Assembly: GCA_964368455.1 (NCBI GenBank)
Contig: CAYJAZ010000001.1
Span: 129,971-193,970 of the forward strand
Source: CAYJAZ01 sp964368455
GTDB taxonomy: Bacteria; Desulfobacterota; Desulfovibrionia; Desulfovibrionales; Desulfovibrionaceae
DNA length: 64,000 nt
Direction: 5' to 3'
The notes below the pieces were generated by a model. The model was not told the origin of the DNA and ran no database searches. It saw only the letters and a list, made by a program, of their open reading frames with translations. The translations under genes and the position numbers were made by a program. Position 1 is the stretch's first letter. Each line of letters opens with the position of its first letter. Of this stretch, positions 42,131 through 50,849 are shown piece by piece.

Positions 42131-42187
42131 TTAAAAAGCATGGATTGTCACGTCACTCACTTTGTTCCTTCCTCACAATGACGAGTC
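42131..42187 (-). repeat. GTCATTGCGAGG-type repeat, inverted diverged copy
   Basis: In reverse complement it reads GACTCGTCATTGTGAGG...GTGACAATCCATGC, the same element as at 42260-42323. Confidence 0.7.
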
Positions 42188-42259
42188 AGTATTGCCATTT
42201 TAATGGGATAAATATATATTTAGTGTTTTACAACTTTTTAATTTATTTATCTTTAGCTA

Positions 42260-42323
42260 TGAATAGGCTTTTCTAGACTCGTCATTGCGAGGAGCTTGCG
42301 ACGTGGCAATCCATGCCTTTAAA
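42260..42323 (+). repeat. 64-bp identical repeat, copy a
   Basis: TGAATAGGCTTTTCTAGACT followed by CGTCATTGCGAGGAGCTTGC and GACGTGGCAATCCATGCCTT-TAAA. Identical by eye to 42728-42791. Confidence 0.85.
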
Positions 42324-42727
42324 CAAAGGATATTATTAATTTTTTAATCTCTTTTGTTTATTAGAGCTTGTTCACAATCTTAACTCGCCTCCAGCGGGGG
42401 CAAAGAAGCGACAATAGGGCTTGCAGCCCTAAGCCTCGCCTCTTTATTTAGAGAGATTTTGATTTCGCATGCTCAATACAAAATCCTCATTTGTATTTTG
42501 TGCGAAAAATACAAATTCGCTAAAGCAAACACCCGCCTTACCCGCTAATTGGCACAAAGTCGTCTTGAAAGAACAGGCATACAACGATTTTTTTACAAAA
42601 AATCAGTATGCTTTATCTGCGTATGTTCTACTTATCTGCGACGACAAAAGGCATGTGCCAATTTCTGTTACGCGAAAATATCAGTTTTGAAGAGAATTTT
42701 GTAATTTAATAATAGAGTCGTAAGTTG

Positions 42728-42791
42728 TGAATAGGCTTTTCTAGACTCGTCATTGCGAGGAGCTTGCGACGTGGCAATCCATGCCTTTAAA
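42728..42791 (+). repeat. 64-bp identical repeat, copy b
   Basis: Same 64 bp as 42260-42323, in the same orientation, 468 bp further on. Confidence 0.85.
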
Positions 42792-42840
42792 ATTAAAAAG
42801 AAATTCTAATTAATGCCTTAAGTATTTATCTTGCCTGCTA

Positions 42841-42882
42841 AGGTTTCCAAAGGGAATTATTCCCTTTGGTCGCCGAAGGCAG
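42841..42882. repeat. Gene-end element, copy 2
   Basis: TTTCCAAAGGGAATTATTCC continues into CTTTGGTCGCCGAAGGCA. It sits 14 bp past the autotransporter stop. Compare 470-512, which is similarly placed after metG. Confidence 0.65.
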
Positions 42883-42895
42883 AAAAATAAAAAGA

Positions 42896-45712
42896 CTAGA
42901 ATTCTAATTTAAACTTCACATTTGCAGTATGGCTTTTTTGATCAGAGCCATAAGCACCGTCGTAGTAAAGGCCAAGAGTGAAGTTTTCTTTATTCCATTC
43001 TAAACCTGTGTTGAAGAGGAATGTAGTGTCGTCTTCGTGAGCTACAGAATCAAATGAAGAGCCTGCGAATGTGAGACTTGAATCAATGTCAGAACCTGTG
43101 ATATTTTGACGTATTCCAATTCCGGCACTAGGAGTGAGAGTGCCAAGGGCATAGTCGTATTGCCCTTGCCATGTGAGGCTAAGTTGAGCATAAAGGGCAG
43201 AGAAATCATCATTTGTGATACGCATATCGTAAAGATCAGAGGCAGCAAAATCAATATTTATGCTATCTGAACTTGCGTGTAGATAGGAAAGGCCAAATTC
43301 TGGAATAATGATATTGTTTTCATTCAATTCATAAATATAGCCAGTGTTTATAGCCATGTAGAATGCAGAGGAGGAATAATCATCATCAGCGTAAAGGCTT
43401 GGAGAAAGGGCATAGGTCATATCGCTATCAGCAAAAGACAAGGCCATATTTCCAGAAACATACCAATCTGGATTGATATAATAATCTGCATTTACAGCAA
43501 GAGTGATATCTGTAGAATCACTAACAAAGCCATCTTGGCCGTCTGTAGTGGAATCAGAGAAGTCCATTGCAAAACCTATAGCTAATTTATCACTCAGGCT
43601 TTTTTCGCCACCTATTGTCATACCCTTTGTATTTGTGCCGTAATTATATTCATTATTACCAGTATAAGAGGCATAGGCATCAAGATAGATTTGCCATGGA
43701 TGAGCATAGCTTGGTGCTGTGTAATTTGCATTCGAAGCGAGAATCACACCTTGTTTATAGGCATTTTCAGAAATTTGTTTAAGATTTTTAGCCATACGCT
43801 TTTTGAGCATTCTATTGATTTTTTTATTGGCTAATTTAATAACTTTATTCTGGAAATTACCAATTTCTAATTTTTGTGCTTGAAGAGGTGTGACAGTTTC
43901 TGGATTGACATTTGCAGTTATACTAACTTTTGGTGCATCTGCAATAGAATTATCTAAATGTGCTGTCAAGAATTTCACTTCTGTCTGTACATTGCTGATT
44001 GTACCATCTATTATAGATGAATTATCTCTACCGTCTGAAATCATATGAGCAACATCGTATTGTTTGCCAAATGCAAAACCTTGTTCAATTGTCCCAGGGC
44101 GAAGAATAAGGCTTGTATTATCAAAACTGATACTGCTACGAGAGGATACATAGAAAACAGCGTCAGAAGCAGTCCATTCACGCAATGAAGTTGCATATTT
44201 TTCTACAGTTAAGGCTGTGATAGTTGCAAATATTTCATAAGCCACATTGCCAAGGCCTTTATCTATATTTGTAGCTAAGATAATACCAGTATTATTGATA
44301 GTTGCATTGCCCGCATAACTAAAGTATACGCCATAGGCGTTTTTGGTTTGAGAACTAGCTGTAATGATGCCACTATTTATGAAATTTTGCTCACCTTCAG
44401 CATCAATATTAATTCCATTGGCATCTTCATGTCCAGTTACAGTTATTTTTCCACTATTTGTTATTGTGGTATTGATAATATCATCACTTGGATTAGACAT
44501 ATACATGCCATTGGCCTCAGCATTCTGGCTAGTAACTGTTAAATTTCCTTTATTCGTAAATTCTGTTTCATTTGAGTTGTAAAGGTGAGTATGCATACCA
44601 TTTGCGTTTTCTAAAGCCGTGATATTTATATTTCCATTGTTTATAAGCTTGAATTTGGTATTAGCATCAGAAGATGAAGCATACATGCCCTTAGTATTGC
44701 CCTTATGGGAGTTGATAGTTATATCTTTATTATTTATAAGTGTGTGATCGCCATCGCTATCAACATACATAGCATAGGCATCATCGCCATGAGTGTCGAT
44801 TGTGATATTCCCATTATTTGTGAGTTCGTGATCGCCAATGCTACCAACATACATAGCAGTGGCATCAGCATCTTGAGTGTCGATTGTGATATTCCCATTA
44901 TTTGTGAATTTATGATCGCCACTGCCATTAACATACATAACATAGGTTAAACCATCTTGAATATTTACTGAAATATCTCCACTATTTATTAATGTATGAT
45001 CTCCCTCGCCCTCAACATACATAGCATAGGCCTCAGCATCGCCACCTTGAGTATTGATTGTGATATTCTTACTATTTGTAAGTTTGTGATCGCCATCGCC
45101 ATCAACAGACATAGCATAGGCATAGCCATCTTGAGTATTGACTGTGATATTCCCATTATTTGCTAAATTGTGATCTCCCTCGCCCTCAACAGACATAGCA
45201 AAGGCAGAATAATAGCCTTGAGTTGTAGCAAAGAGATTTCCACTATTAGTGAGTTCGTGATCTCCCTCGCCCTCAACAGACATGGCATAAGCCCTGCCAT
45301 TAGTGCTTGTTATATCAATCAAACCTTCGTTGACTAACTTGAAATTACCATAATTTTCAATATGCATACCATAGACTCTTTCAGAAGCCGTAAATTGAAT
45401 TATACCACTAGCATAGTTTGTGAAGATATAATCAGCTCTGGGTAGAGATTTAGCGGCGAACATGCCTATGAATCGTCCATCATTCAAGGCACCTGTTATT
45501 GTTCCATAGTTTTCAAGTTCAATCTCGCTTGTACTTGCTTTAAGAATATCTACACTTGTTTCAAAAGGATTTACTATGGCCGCATTTGCTTGCATTGGTA
45601 GAGCTAAAAAGCTTGCAAGAGCTAAAGAACCAAAGGCATTGAGTAGATGGCATTTTTTTAATACTGCCAAATAACGGTTTTTCAAATTTGATAATGCATT
45701 CTTACTTTGCAT
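42896..45712 (-). CDS. Large autotransporter with internal GDH repeats
   Basis: A 938-aa type Va secreted protein. An extended signal peptide (1-44, ending ANA) is followed by a passenger (about 45-640) predicted as a beta-helix. Seven regular repeats of about 28 residues carry GDGDH-x-LTN-x-GNITI and AYAMYV (about 115-345), then degenerate units with NSG/NNG turns to about 460. The C-terminal barrel (about 665-938, HPWQIYLDAYASY...FKLEF) ends in Phe. It probably acts as a surface adhesin; the ligand is unknown. RBS AAGGAG precedes ATG. Its barrel is related to that at 35460-36689. Confidence 0.9.
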   Translation of the reverse strand: MQSKNALSNLKNRYLAVLKKCHLLNAFGSLALASFLALPMQANAAIVNPFETSVDILKASTSEIELENYGTITGALNDGRFIGMFAAKSLPRADYIFTNYASGIIQFTASERVYGMHIENYGNFKLVNEGLIDITSTNGRAYAMSVEGEGDHELTNSGNLFATTQGYYSAFAMSVEGEGDHNLANNGNITVNTQDGYAYAMSVDGDGDHKLTNSKNITINTQGGDAEAYAMYVEGEGDHTLINSGDISVNIQDGLTYVMYVNGSGDHKFTNNGNITIDTQDADATAMYVGSIGDHELTNNGNITIDTHGDDAYAMYVDSDGDHTLINNKDITINSHKGNTKGMYASSSDANTKFKLINNGNINITALENANGMHTHLYNSNETEFTNKGNLTVTSQNAEANGMYMSNPSDDIINTTITNSGKITVTGHEDANGINIDAEGEQNFINSGIITASSQTKNAYGVYFSYAGNATINNTGIILATNIDKGLGNVAYEIFATITALTVEKYATSLREWTASDAVFYVSSRSSISFDNTSLILRPGTIEQGFAFGKQYDVAHMISDGRDNSSIIDGTISNVQTEVKFLTAHLDNSIADAPKVSITANVNPETVTPLQAQKLEIGNFQNKVIKLANKKINRMLKKRMAKNLKQISENAYKQGVILASNANYTAPSYAHPWQIYLDAYASYTGNNEYNYGTNTKGMTIGGEKSLSDKLAIGFAMDFSDSTTDGQDGFVSDSTDITLAVNADYYINPDWYVSGNMALSFADSDMTYALSPSLYADDDYSSSAFYMAINTGYIYELNENNIIIPEFGLSYLHASSDSINIDFAASDLYDMRITNDDFSALYAQLSLTWQGQYDYALGTLTPSAGIGIRQNITGSDIDSSLTFAGSSFDSVAHEDDTTFLFNTGLEWNKENFTLGLYYDGAYGSDQKSHTANVKFKLEF
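44600..45370 (-). repeat. In-frame about 84-bp repeats in the autotransporter passenger
   Basis: Repeated segments (e.g. ATTGTGATATTCCCATTATT and CATAGCATAGGC-type blocks on the plus strand) encode the GDH/NNGNITI units. Adjacent units at about 44790-44935 and 45060-45290 are very close in sequence, so copy number may change by recombination without breaking frame. Confidence 0.65.
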
Positions 45713-46122
45713 TGAACACTCCTTAAATGTTTGATTTGTTATAAATTTTACAAAAAGACACTTTATATAAAAAGAGAAATTCTTTCTATGGCAATAAAGT
45801 TGGCTCTTTTTAAACGAAATATAAAATATGCAAAAAATATACCACTTTAGCTTATTGGACTGAACTAGACAGGTCTTTCTAATTTACACTTTACCTATTT
45901 GAAATAATAGTGTAAAAGTGAGCACAGCGAACAAAGGCTTTAGCGAGCGAAACAAGAGCTATGCCTCTTGTAAGCGAGGTTTCGTGCACAGCGTGCCGAA
46001 ACAAATTAGAATCAGGTGATGAACTAGAAAACAAAAACTTCATCATTGATTTTTTATAAGAACTTTTAAAACAGATAAAAAAGCAAAGATGAAGTTTTGA
46101 GTGAGTATTTATAATAAATATA
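45713..46122. other. Gene-free gap with a dispersed repeat and an inverted repeat
   Basis: It carries the autotransporter promoter side (AT-rich), the dispersed repeat at 45921-46015, and AAAACTTCATC (46034) / GATGAAGTTTT (46088), an 11-bp inverted repeat with a 43-nt loop that may mark the 3' end of pgk mRNA. Confidence 0.5.
45921..46015 (-). repeat. Dispersed about 100-bp repeat, inverted copy
   Basis: In reverse complement it follows the order of 4671-4772: GATTC, TTTGTTTCGGCACGCTGTG, ACGAAACCTCGCTTACAAGA, CGCTCGCTAAAG, TTTGTTC. Confidence 0.6.
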
Positions 46123-47280
46123 TTATGCTCTATCGCTTAAAGCTTGGATAGCTGGCAATATCTTTCCTTCTAGAACTTCGAGAAAAGCACCGCCACCAGT
46201 TGAAATATAGCCCATTTTATCTGCTACATTGAATGTTTCTACTGCGGCAATGGAATCGCCGCCACAAACTAAGGTATAAGCATTTGTTTCTGCCAAGAAA
46301 AGAGCAATGCCTTTTGAACCTTCGTCAAAAGGTTTTGTTTCAAAAGCACCCACAGGGCCATTCCAAACAATAGTTTGAGATTTTGACAGAATTTCTCTGT
46401 AGAGTTGAACTGTTTTTGGGCCAACGTCTAAAATCATTTCGTCTTCTGCTACTTCACTTGGTAAGCACACGCGTGAAGCTGCATTTTCTTTAAATTCTTT
46501 TGCAACAACAACATCAAGTGGCAATGGCATATCCTTTGCTTTAGCCAAGATTGCTTTTGCATTTGGCACTAAATCTGGTTCTACAAGTGATTTACCAACA
46601 TTAAAGCCTTGTGCCATAAGAAAAGTATTTGCAATACCGCCGCCAACAATAAGGCCGTCAACTTTATCAGCAAGATTTTCTAAAACTGTGAGCTTAGTAG
46701 AAACTTTAGAACCGCCAATAATAGCATAGAAAGGTTGCTTTGGATTTTCCATAAGTGCGTCAACTGCTTCCATTTCAGCAGCCATTAAAAAGCCAGCACA
46801 AGCAACTTTTGCAGCTCTTAGAGCACCCTCTGTGCTTGCATGAGCTCTATGAGCAGCACCAAAGGCATCCATGCAATACACATCTGCTAAATCAGCAAGT
46901 TTTTGTGCTAATTCAGGAGAATTTTTCTTTTCGCCCACCATAAAACGTATGTTATCAAGCATGCAAACTTGTCCTGCTTGCATCTTTACATCTTCGATTT
47001 TTTCTGCAAAAACAACTTCTTTGCCTAAAAGTTCGGATAATCTTTTTGCAACAGGCAATAAAGAAAATTCTGCATTGTATTCGCCCTCAGTTGGTCTGCC
47101 AAGATGCGAGAGAACAAGCACAGCAGCATTGTTGTCTAAGGCATAATTTATTGTTTTTAAAGCTCTTTTTATGCGTGTATCAGAAGAAACTTTTCCCTCT
47201 TTAATAGGTACGTTCATGTCAACACGGATAACAACTTTCTTGTTATTTAAATCGAGTTCATTGATTAATTTAGCTTTCAT
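46123..47280 (-). CDS. pgk: Phosphoglycerate kinase
   Basis: A cytoplasmic glycolytic/gluconeogenic enzyme that exchanges phosphate between 1,3-bisphosphoglycerate and ADP. Signature VVIRVDMNVPIKEG (15-28), LSHLGRPTEGEY (about 58-69), AFGAAHRAHAS (about 140-150), IIGGSKVSTK and the C-terminal STGGGAFLEVLEGK nucleotide loop are present. 385 aa is standard. It is the last gene of a merR-rpe-tkt-pgk minus-strand run, 19 bp after tkt. Confidence 0.97.
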   Translation of the reverse strand: MKAKLINELDLNNKKVVIRVDMNVPIKEGKVSSDTRIKRALKTINYALDNNAAVLVLSHLGRPTEGEYNAEFSLLPVAKRLSELLGKEVVFAEKIEDVKMQAGQVCMLDNIRFMVGEKKNSPELAQKLADLADVYCMDAFGAAHRAHASTEGALRAAKVACAGFLMAAEMEAVDALMENPKQPFYAIIGGSKVSTKLTVLENLADKVDGLIVGGGIANTFLMAQGFNVGKSLVEPDLVPNAKAILAKAKDMPLPLDVVVAKEFKENAASRVCLPSEVAEDEMILDVGPKTVQLYREILSKSQTIVWNGPVGAFETKPFDEGSKGIALFLAETNAYTLVCGGDSIAAVETFNVADKMGYISTGGGAFLEVLEGKILPAIQALSDRA

Positions 47281-47299
47281 TTTTCTTCCTTTTGTAAAA

Positions 47300-49324
47300 T
47301 TAAAAAGTTAATTCCTTACAAATATTTTCAGCAGTGAAACCAAAATGCTCAAAAAGCTTTGCAGCAGGAGCAGATTCTCCAAAAGTTGTCATACCAACAA
47401 CTTTTCCATCAAGTCCAACATATTTATACCATAGATCAGGCGAACCAGCTTCAATAGCTAGTCTTTTTGTGCAAGAACTTGGTAATACTTTTTCTTTGTA
47501 TGCAGCATCTTGTTTGTCAAAAAGATCTGTGCACGGCATAGAAACTAAACGAACTTTCTTGCCTTGATTTTCAAGTTTTGTGTATACTTCTTTTGCTAAT
47601 GCAAGTTCAGAACCGTTTGAAATGATGATGCATTCTGGTGTATCGCTGTTTTGGCAAAGAATGTATGCACCTTTTTTCATGTCGTCTATATTTGCTTCAA
47701 GGCTAAGCTGTGCAAGGTTTTGACGGCTTAATATAAGAGCTGTAGGGCCTTCAAATTCAAGAGCAGAAAGCCAAGCTAGGGCAGTTTCTTTTGTGTCTGC
47801 TGGTCTCCAAACTTGTAGATTTGGCATAAGTCTGAGGGAAGCATTGTGTTCAATAGGTTGATGCGTAGGGCCATCTTCGCCAACACCTATGGAGTCGTGT
47901 GTGAGAACATAGATAACTCTTTGTTTCATAAGAGCAGAAGAACGTATAGCAGAACGCATATAATCAGAAAATACGTGGAATGTGCCACCAAATGGAATAT
48001 AGCCACCATAAAGAGCCACGCCATTCATCACACAAGCCATACCAAATTCACGCACGCCATAATGCAGATAATTTCCTGTAAAGTCTAAGTCTTTGTTAGA
48101 AGCATTGATAGCTTTTGCATTGCAATGCACTGTGCCAACAGAACCAGACAAATCTGCTGAACCGCCAAGAAGTTCTGGCAGGGCAGGGGCAAGAGCAGAC
48201 AATACTTTTTGTGAGCTCACTCTTGTTGCAATTGCTTTGTCTGAAAGTTCGAGATTTTTGAATAATTCAGCTTCGATTTCATTGAGTGAAAGACTGTATT
48301 CTTTATTGAGAACACGCTTTGTAAAATCTTTTGCTAATTCAGGGTATTGAGCTGAATATTTTTCAAAAAGACTATTCCATTCTTTTTCTAAATTTTCGCC
48401 TTTTTGCTTTTTATCCGCAATTTCATAGACAGAAGTAGGAATTTCAAAAGCTTTATAGTCAATGCCTAAAGCTTGTTTTGTTTTTTGGATTTCTTCTTCG
48501 CCAAGAGGTGAGCCATGACAAGAAGAAGTGTTTACTTTATTTGGTGAACCAAAACCAATTTGTGTTTTAAAGCAGATAAGTATTGGTTGAGTGTTTTGAG
48601 CATTGGCTTTTTGTTTTGCTTGTGCAAGTGCTTGGCTGATAGCTTCAGCATTATGCCCATCAACATTTTCAATTACATGCCAACCACTAGCTTTAAAGCG
48701 AGCAGCAGTGTCGTCTTTAAACCAAGCTTTAACATTACCATCAATAGAAATTTCATTGTCGTCGTAAAGTACGATAAGCTTGCCAAGCTCAAAAGAAGCA
48801 GCAAGAGAAAGAGCCTCTTGGCTTATGCCTTCCATAAGACAGCCATCGCCTAAGAAAACATAGGTATTATGATCTACTAAATTGTAGTTTTCTTTATTAA
48901 AATGCTTTGCGTGTAATTTTTCAGCAAGAGCAAAACCAACTGCAGTTGCAATACCTTGTCCTAGTGGGCCAGTTGTCATTTCAACGCCTGGAGTATAGGT
49001 GTATTCAGGGTGGCCAGGAGTTTTAGAATCAAATTGTCTAAAATTCTTCATATCTTCAATGCTAATATCATAACCAACTAAGTGCAAAGCTGAATAAAGC
49101 AAGGCAGAAGCGTGGCCATTAGAAAGAATGAATCTATCCCTATTTTGCCAATGTGGATTTTTTGGGTTGTAGTTCATTGTGTCAAGCCAAAGCTGCGAGG
49201 CAATGTCTGCCATACCCATTGGGGCACCAGGATGCCCTGATTTTGCTTTTTCAATAGTGTCTATAGCTAAAGAACGAATGGCATTTGCTACTAATGAAGC
49301 TTGAGAAAGAGTTGAATTTGACAT
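47300..49324 (-). CDS. tkt: Transketolase
   Basis: A thiamine-diphosphate enzyme of the pentose-phosphate pathway transferring two-carbon units. The 674-aa length is normal. KSGHPGAPMGMADIA (about 28-42), GPLGQGIATAVG (about 117-128), FLGDGCLMEGISQEALSLA (TPP motif, about 157-175) and YDDNEISIDG are clear, as are the pyrimidine-domain VREFGMACVMNGVALYGG and HDSIGVGEDGPTHQPIEH. It lies 40 bp after rpe and 19 bp before pgk, so carbon-flow genes are grouped. Confidence 0.97.
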   Translation of the reverse strand: MSNSTLSQASLVANAIRSLAIDTIEKAKSGHPGAPMGMADIASQLWLDTMNYNPKNPHWQNRDRFILSNGHASALLYSALHLVGYDISIEDMKNFRQFDSKTPGHPEYTYTPGVEMTTGPLGQGIATAVGFALAEKLHAKHFNKENYNLVDHNTYVFLGDGCLMEGISQEALSLAASFELGKLIVLYDDNEISIDGNVKAWFKDDTAARFKASGWHVIENVDGHNAEAISQALAQAKQKANAQNTQPILICFKTQIGFGSPNKVNTSSCHGSPLGEEEIQKTKQALGIDYKAFEIPTSVYEIADKKQKGENLEKEWNSLFEKYSAQYPELAKDFTKRVLNKEYSLSLNEIEAELFKNLELSDKAIATRVSSQKVLSALAPALPELLGGSADLSGSVGTVHCNAKAINASNKDLDFTGNYLHYGVREFGMACVMNGVALYGGYIPFGGTFHVFSDYMRSAIRSSALMKQRVIYVLTHDSIGVGEDGPTHQPIEHNASLRLMPNLQVWRPADTKETALAWLSALEFEGPTALILSRQNLAQLSLEANIDDMKKGAYILCQNSDTPECIIISNGSELALAKEVYTKLENQGKKVRLVSMPCTDLFDKQDAAYKEKVLPSSCTKRLAIEAGSPDLWYKYVGLDGKVVGMTTFGESAPAAKLFEHFGFTAENICKELTF

Positions 49325-49364
49325 GAATAATCCCTTGTACTTTTTTTATTCTTCTTTTCTACTT

Positions 49365-50012
49365 TTATTTATTCAAAGCAGAATTAAAGAGTTTTAATGC
49401 ATCGTCATAAGGCTTTGTGCGGAAAAAAGCAGAGCCTGAAACGAAAACTGTTGCACCGCAGTCGTAGAGTTCTTTGATATTATCTGGGCTCACGCCACCG
49501 TCTATCTGAATAAGAATATCTCTTTCCGCGATTTTTGCTTTTAAATTTTTGATTTTATCAATGGTGGCTGGAATAAAGGATTGCCCACCAAAACCAGGGT
49601 TAACACTCATCAAAAGCACCATATCTACATCGTCTAGAACATAGTCTAAAACTTCAAGAGGTGTTGCAGGATTGAGTGAAATGCCTGCTTTCATACCAAG
49701 CTTCTTGATTTGTGCTAAAGTTCTTTGAATGTGCTTTGTTGCTTCAGCATGGATAACCAGCATATCTGCACCAGCATTTGCAAAATCTTCAAGATAGCGT
49801 TCTGGCTGATCAATCATGAGATGTACATCAAAAAATAAGGAACATTTTTTACGGCATTGAGCAATAACATGCTGCCCAAAAGTTATGTTAGGGACGAAGT
49901 TTCCGTCCATAACATCCCAATGTACCCATGTTAAACCTGCTTGTTCTAAATCTTGTAATTCTTTTGCAAGATTTGTGAAATCTGCGGACAAAAGGGAGGG
50001 AGAAAGTATCAT
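49365..50012 (-). CDS. rpe: Ribulose-phosphate 3-epimerase
   Basis: It interconverts ribulose-5-P and xylulose-5-P. The 215-aa TIM barrel has SPSLLSADFTNL (4-15), WVHWDVMDGNFVPNITFG (about 31-48), FDVHLMIDQPE (about 62-72), LMSVNPGFGGQSFIP (about 134-148) and IQIDGGVSPDNI. Metal-binding His and Asp are in place. It shares its operon with tkt and pgk and lies 21 bp after the MerR gene. Confidence 0.97.
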   Translation of the reverse strand: MILSPSLLSADFTNLAKELQDLEQAGLTWVHWDVMDGNFVPNITFGQHVIAQCRKKCSLFFDVHLMIDQPERYLEDFANAGADMLVIHAEATKHIQRTLAQIKKLGMKAGISLNPATPLEVLDYVLDDVDMVLLMSVNPGFGGQSFIPATIDKIKNLKAKIAERDILIQIDGGVSPDNIKELYDCGATVFVSGSAFFRTKPYDDALKLFNSALNK

Positions 50013-50033
50013 AATTTTTTAGGGGCTAAAAGT

Positions 50034-50741
50034 TTAAAGAAGTTTTTTCTTGATTTCTAAAAGCTCTAACTCGATGGCTTTTAAAAAAGAATGCCTTTTT
50101 TCATTTTCTCTTTTGTTTGTTTCTTCTACATTATCTAAAGAAGGCAAAATTTGAGAATTTTGAATCGGCATATTTGTTTCATTTGAATCTTTAAGTGAAA
50201 GTGCTTTCACTTTTCCACTTTTTGGAGCATGGTAAACAGCACCCTTTGGGAGGGTAGATTTCTTGAGCAATTTTTTTGCGCCTTCAAGTGTGAGACCGTT
50301 TTCGTGGAGGAGTTTTTTTAATCTTTTTGCTATGGCTATATCTTGAGCAGAATAAAGTCTTTGGCCTGTTTGCGTGCGTAGAGGGCTTAATTCATCAAAT
50401 TCATCTTCCCAAAAACGCAGAACAGAAGTATTTAAATCAAGCAATTTTGCAACATTACCTATTTTTAATAAAGTTGTTGGTTTTTGCTTTTTCACTCTTA
50501 CTACCTTTTTTTCTTCAAGCTTATTTTCAAGCTGAGAATTGGCTTTTTCTTTTATAGAGCCTGTTTTTGCCTCTTTTTTGCTTTCTTCTTTTGAAAGAGT
50601 CAATGTTGGGGCTGCTGTTTTAGGCATAGCAGAAGCTTTGGCTTCAAGATGTGCTTGTTCCAGATGTTTTTTCACTTCTGAAATCGGCTCGCTTGAAGAC
50701 ATAAAATCAAGTAAGTTTGCAGAATAATTTTTATTGTGCAT
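50034..50741 (-). CDS. MerR-family transcriptional regulator
   Basis: A 235-aa protein with a charged N-terminal extension (1-88), then a MerR winged-helix domain: LLKIGNVAKLLDLNTSVLRFWEDEF (about 91-115) and RLYSAQDIAIAKRLKKLLHENGLTLEGAKKLL (about 129-160). No effector-binding cysteines typical of metal sensors are seen. This form is common in Desulfovibrio next to rpe. It may control the rpe-tkt-pgk genes it precedes by 21 bp, which is inference. Confidence 0.87.
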   Translation of the reverse strand: MHNKNYSANLLDFMSSSEPISEVKKHLEQAHLEAKASAMPKTAAPTLTLSKEESKKEAKTGSIKEKANSQLENKLEEKKVVRVKKQKPTTLLKIGNVAKLLDLNTSVLRFWEDEFDELSPLRTQTGQRLYSAQDIAIAKRLKKLLHENGLTLEGAKKLLKKSTLPKGAVYHAPKSGKVKALSLKDSNETNMPIQNSQILPSLDNVEETNKRENEKRHSFLKAIELELLEIKKKLL

Positions 50742-50849
50742 ATTTCTTACTTCAAACCTCCATTTAATGTGACTATGCTACACTACTTTTATAAAAGTTT
50801 CAAGCGTGACAAAAAGGGATTTTAAAAATATTTTTTTTAGCTAAATAGT

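Larger units (their letters stand above)
42028..42895. other. Gene-free, repeat-filled gap before the large autotransporter
   Basis: It holds three copies of the GTCATTGCGAGG repeat, a G+C-richer piece around 42380-42445 (GGGCTTGCAGCCC hairpin), and the gene-end element at 42841. A 73-codon plus-strand ORF at 42469-42690 has no recognisable features and is not called. Confidence 0.6.

Noticed and set aside
42469..42690. 73-codon plus-strand ORF
   Set aside because: Lies in a repeat-rich gap, has no RBS or recognisable domain, and the translated sequence looks random.
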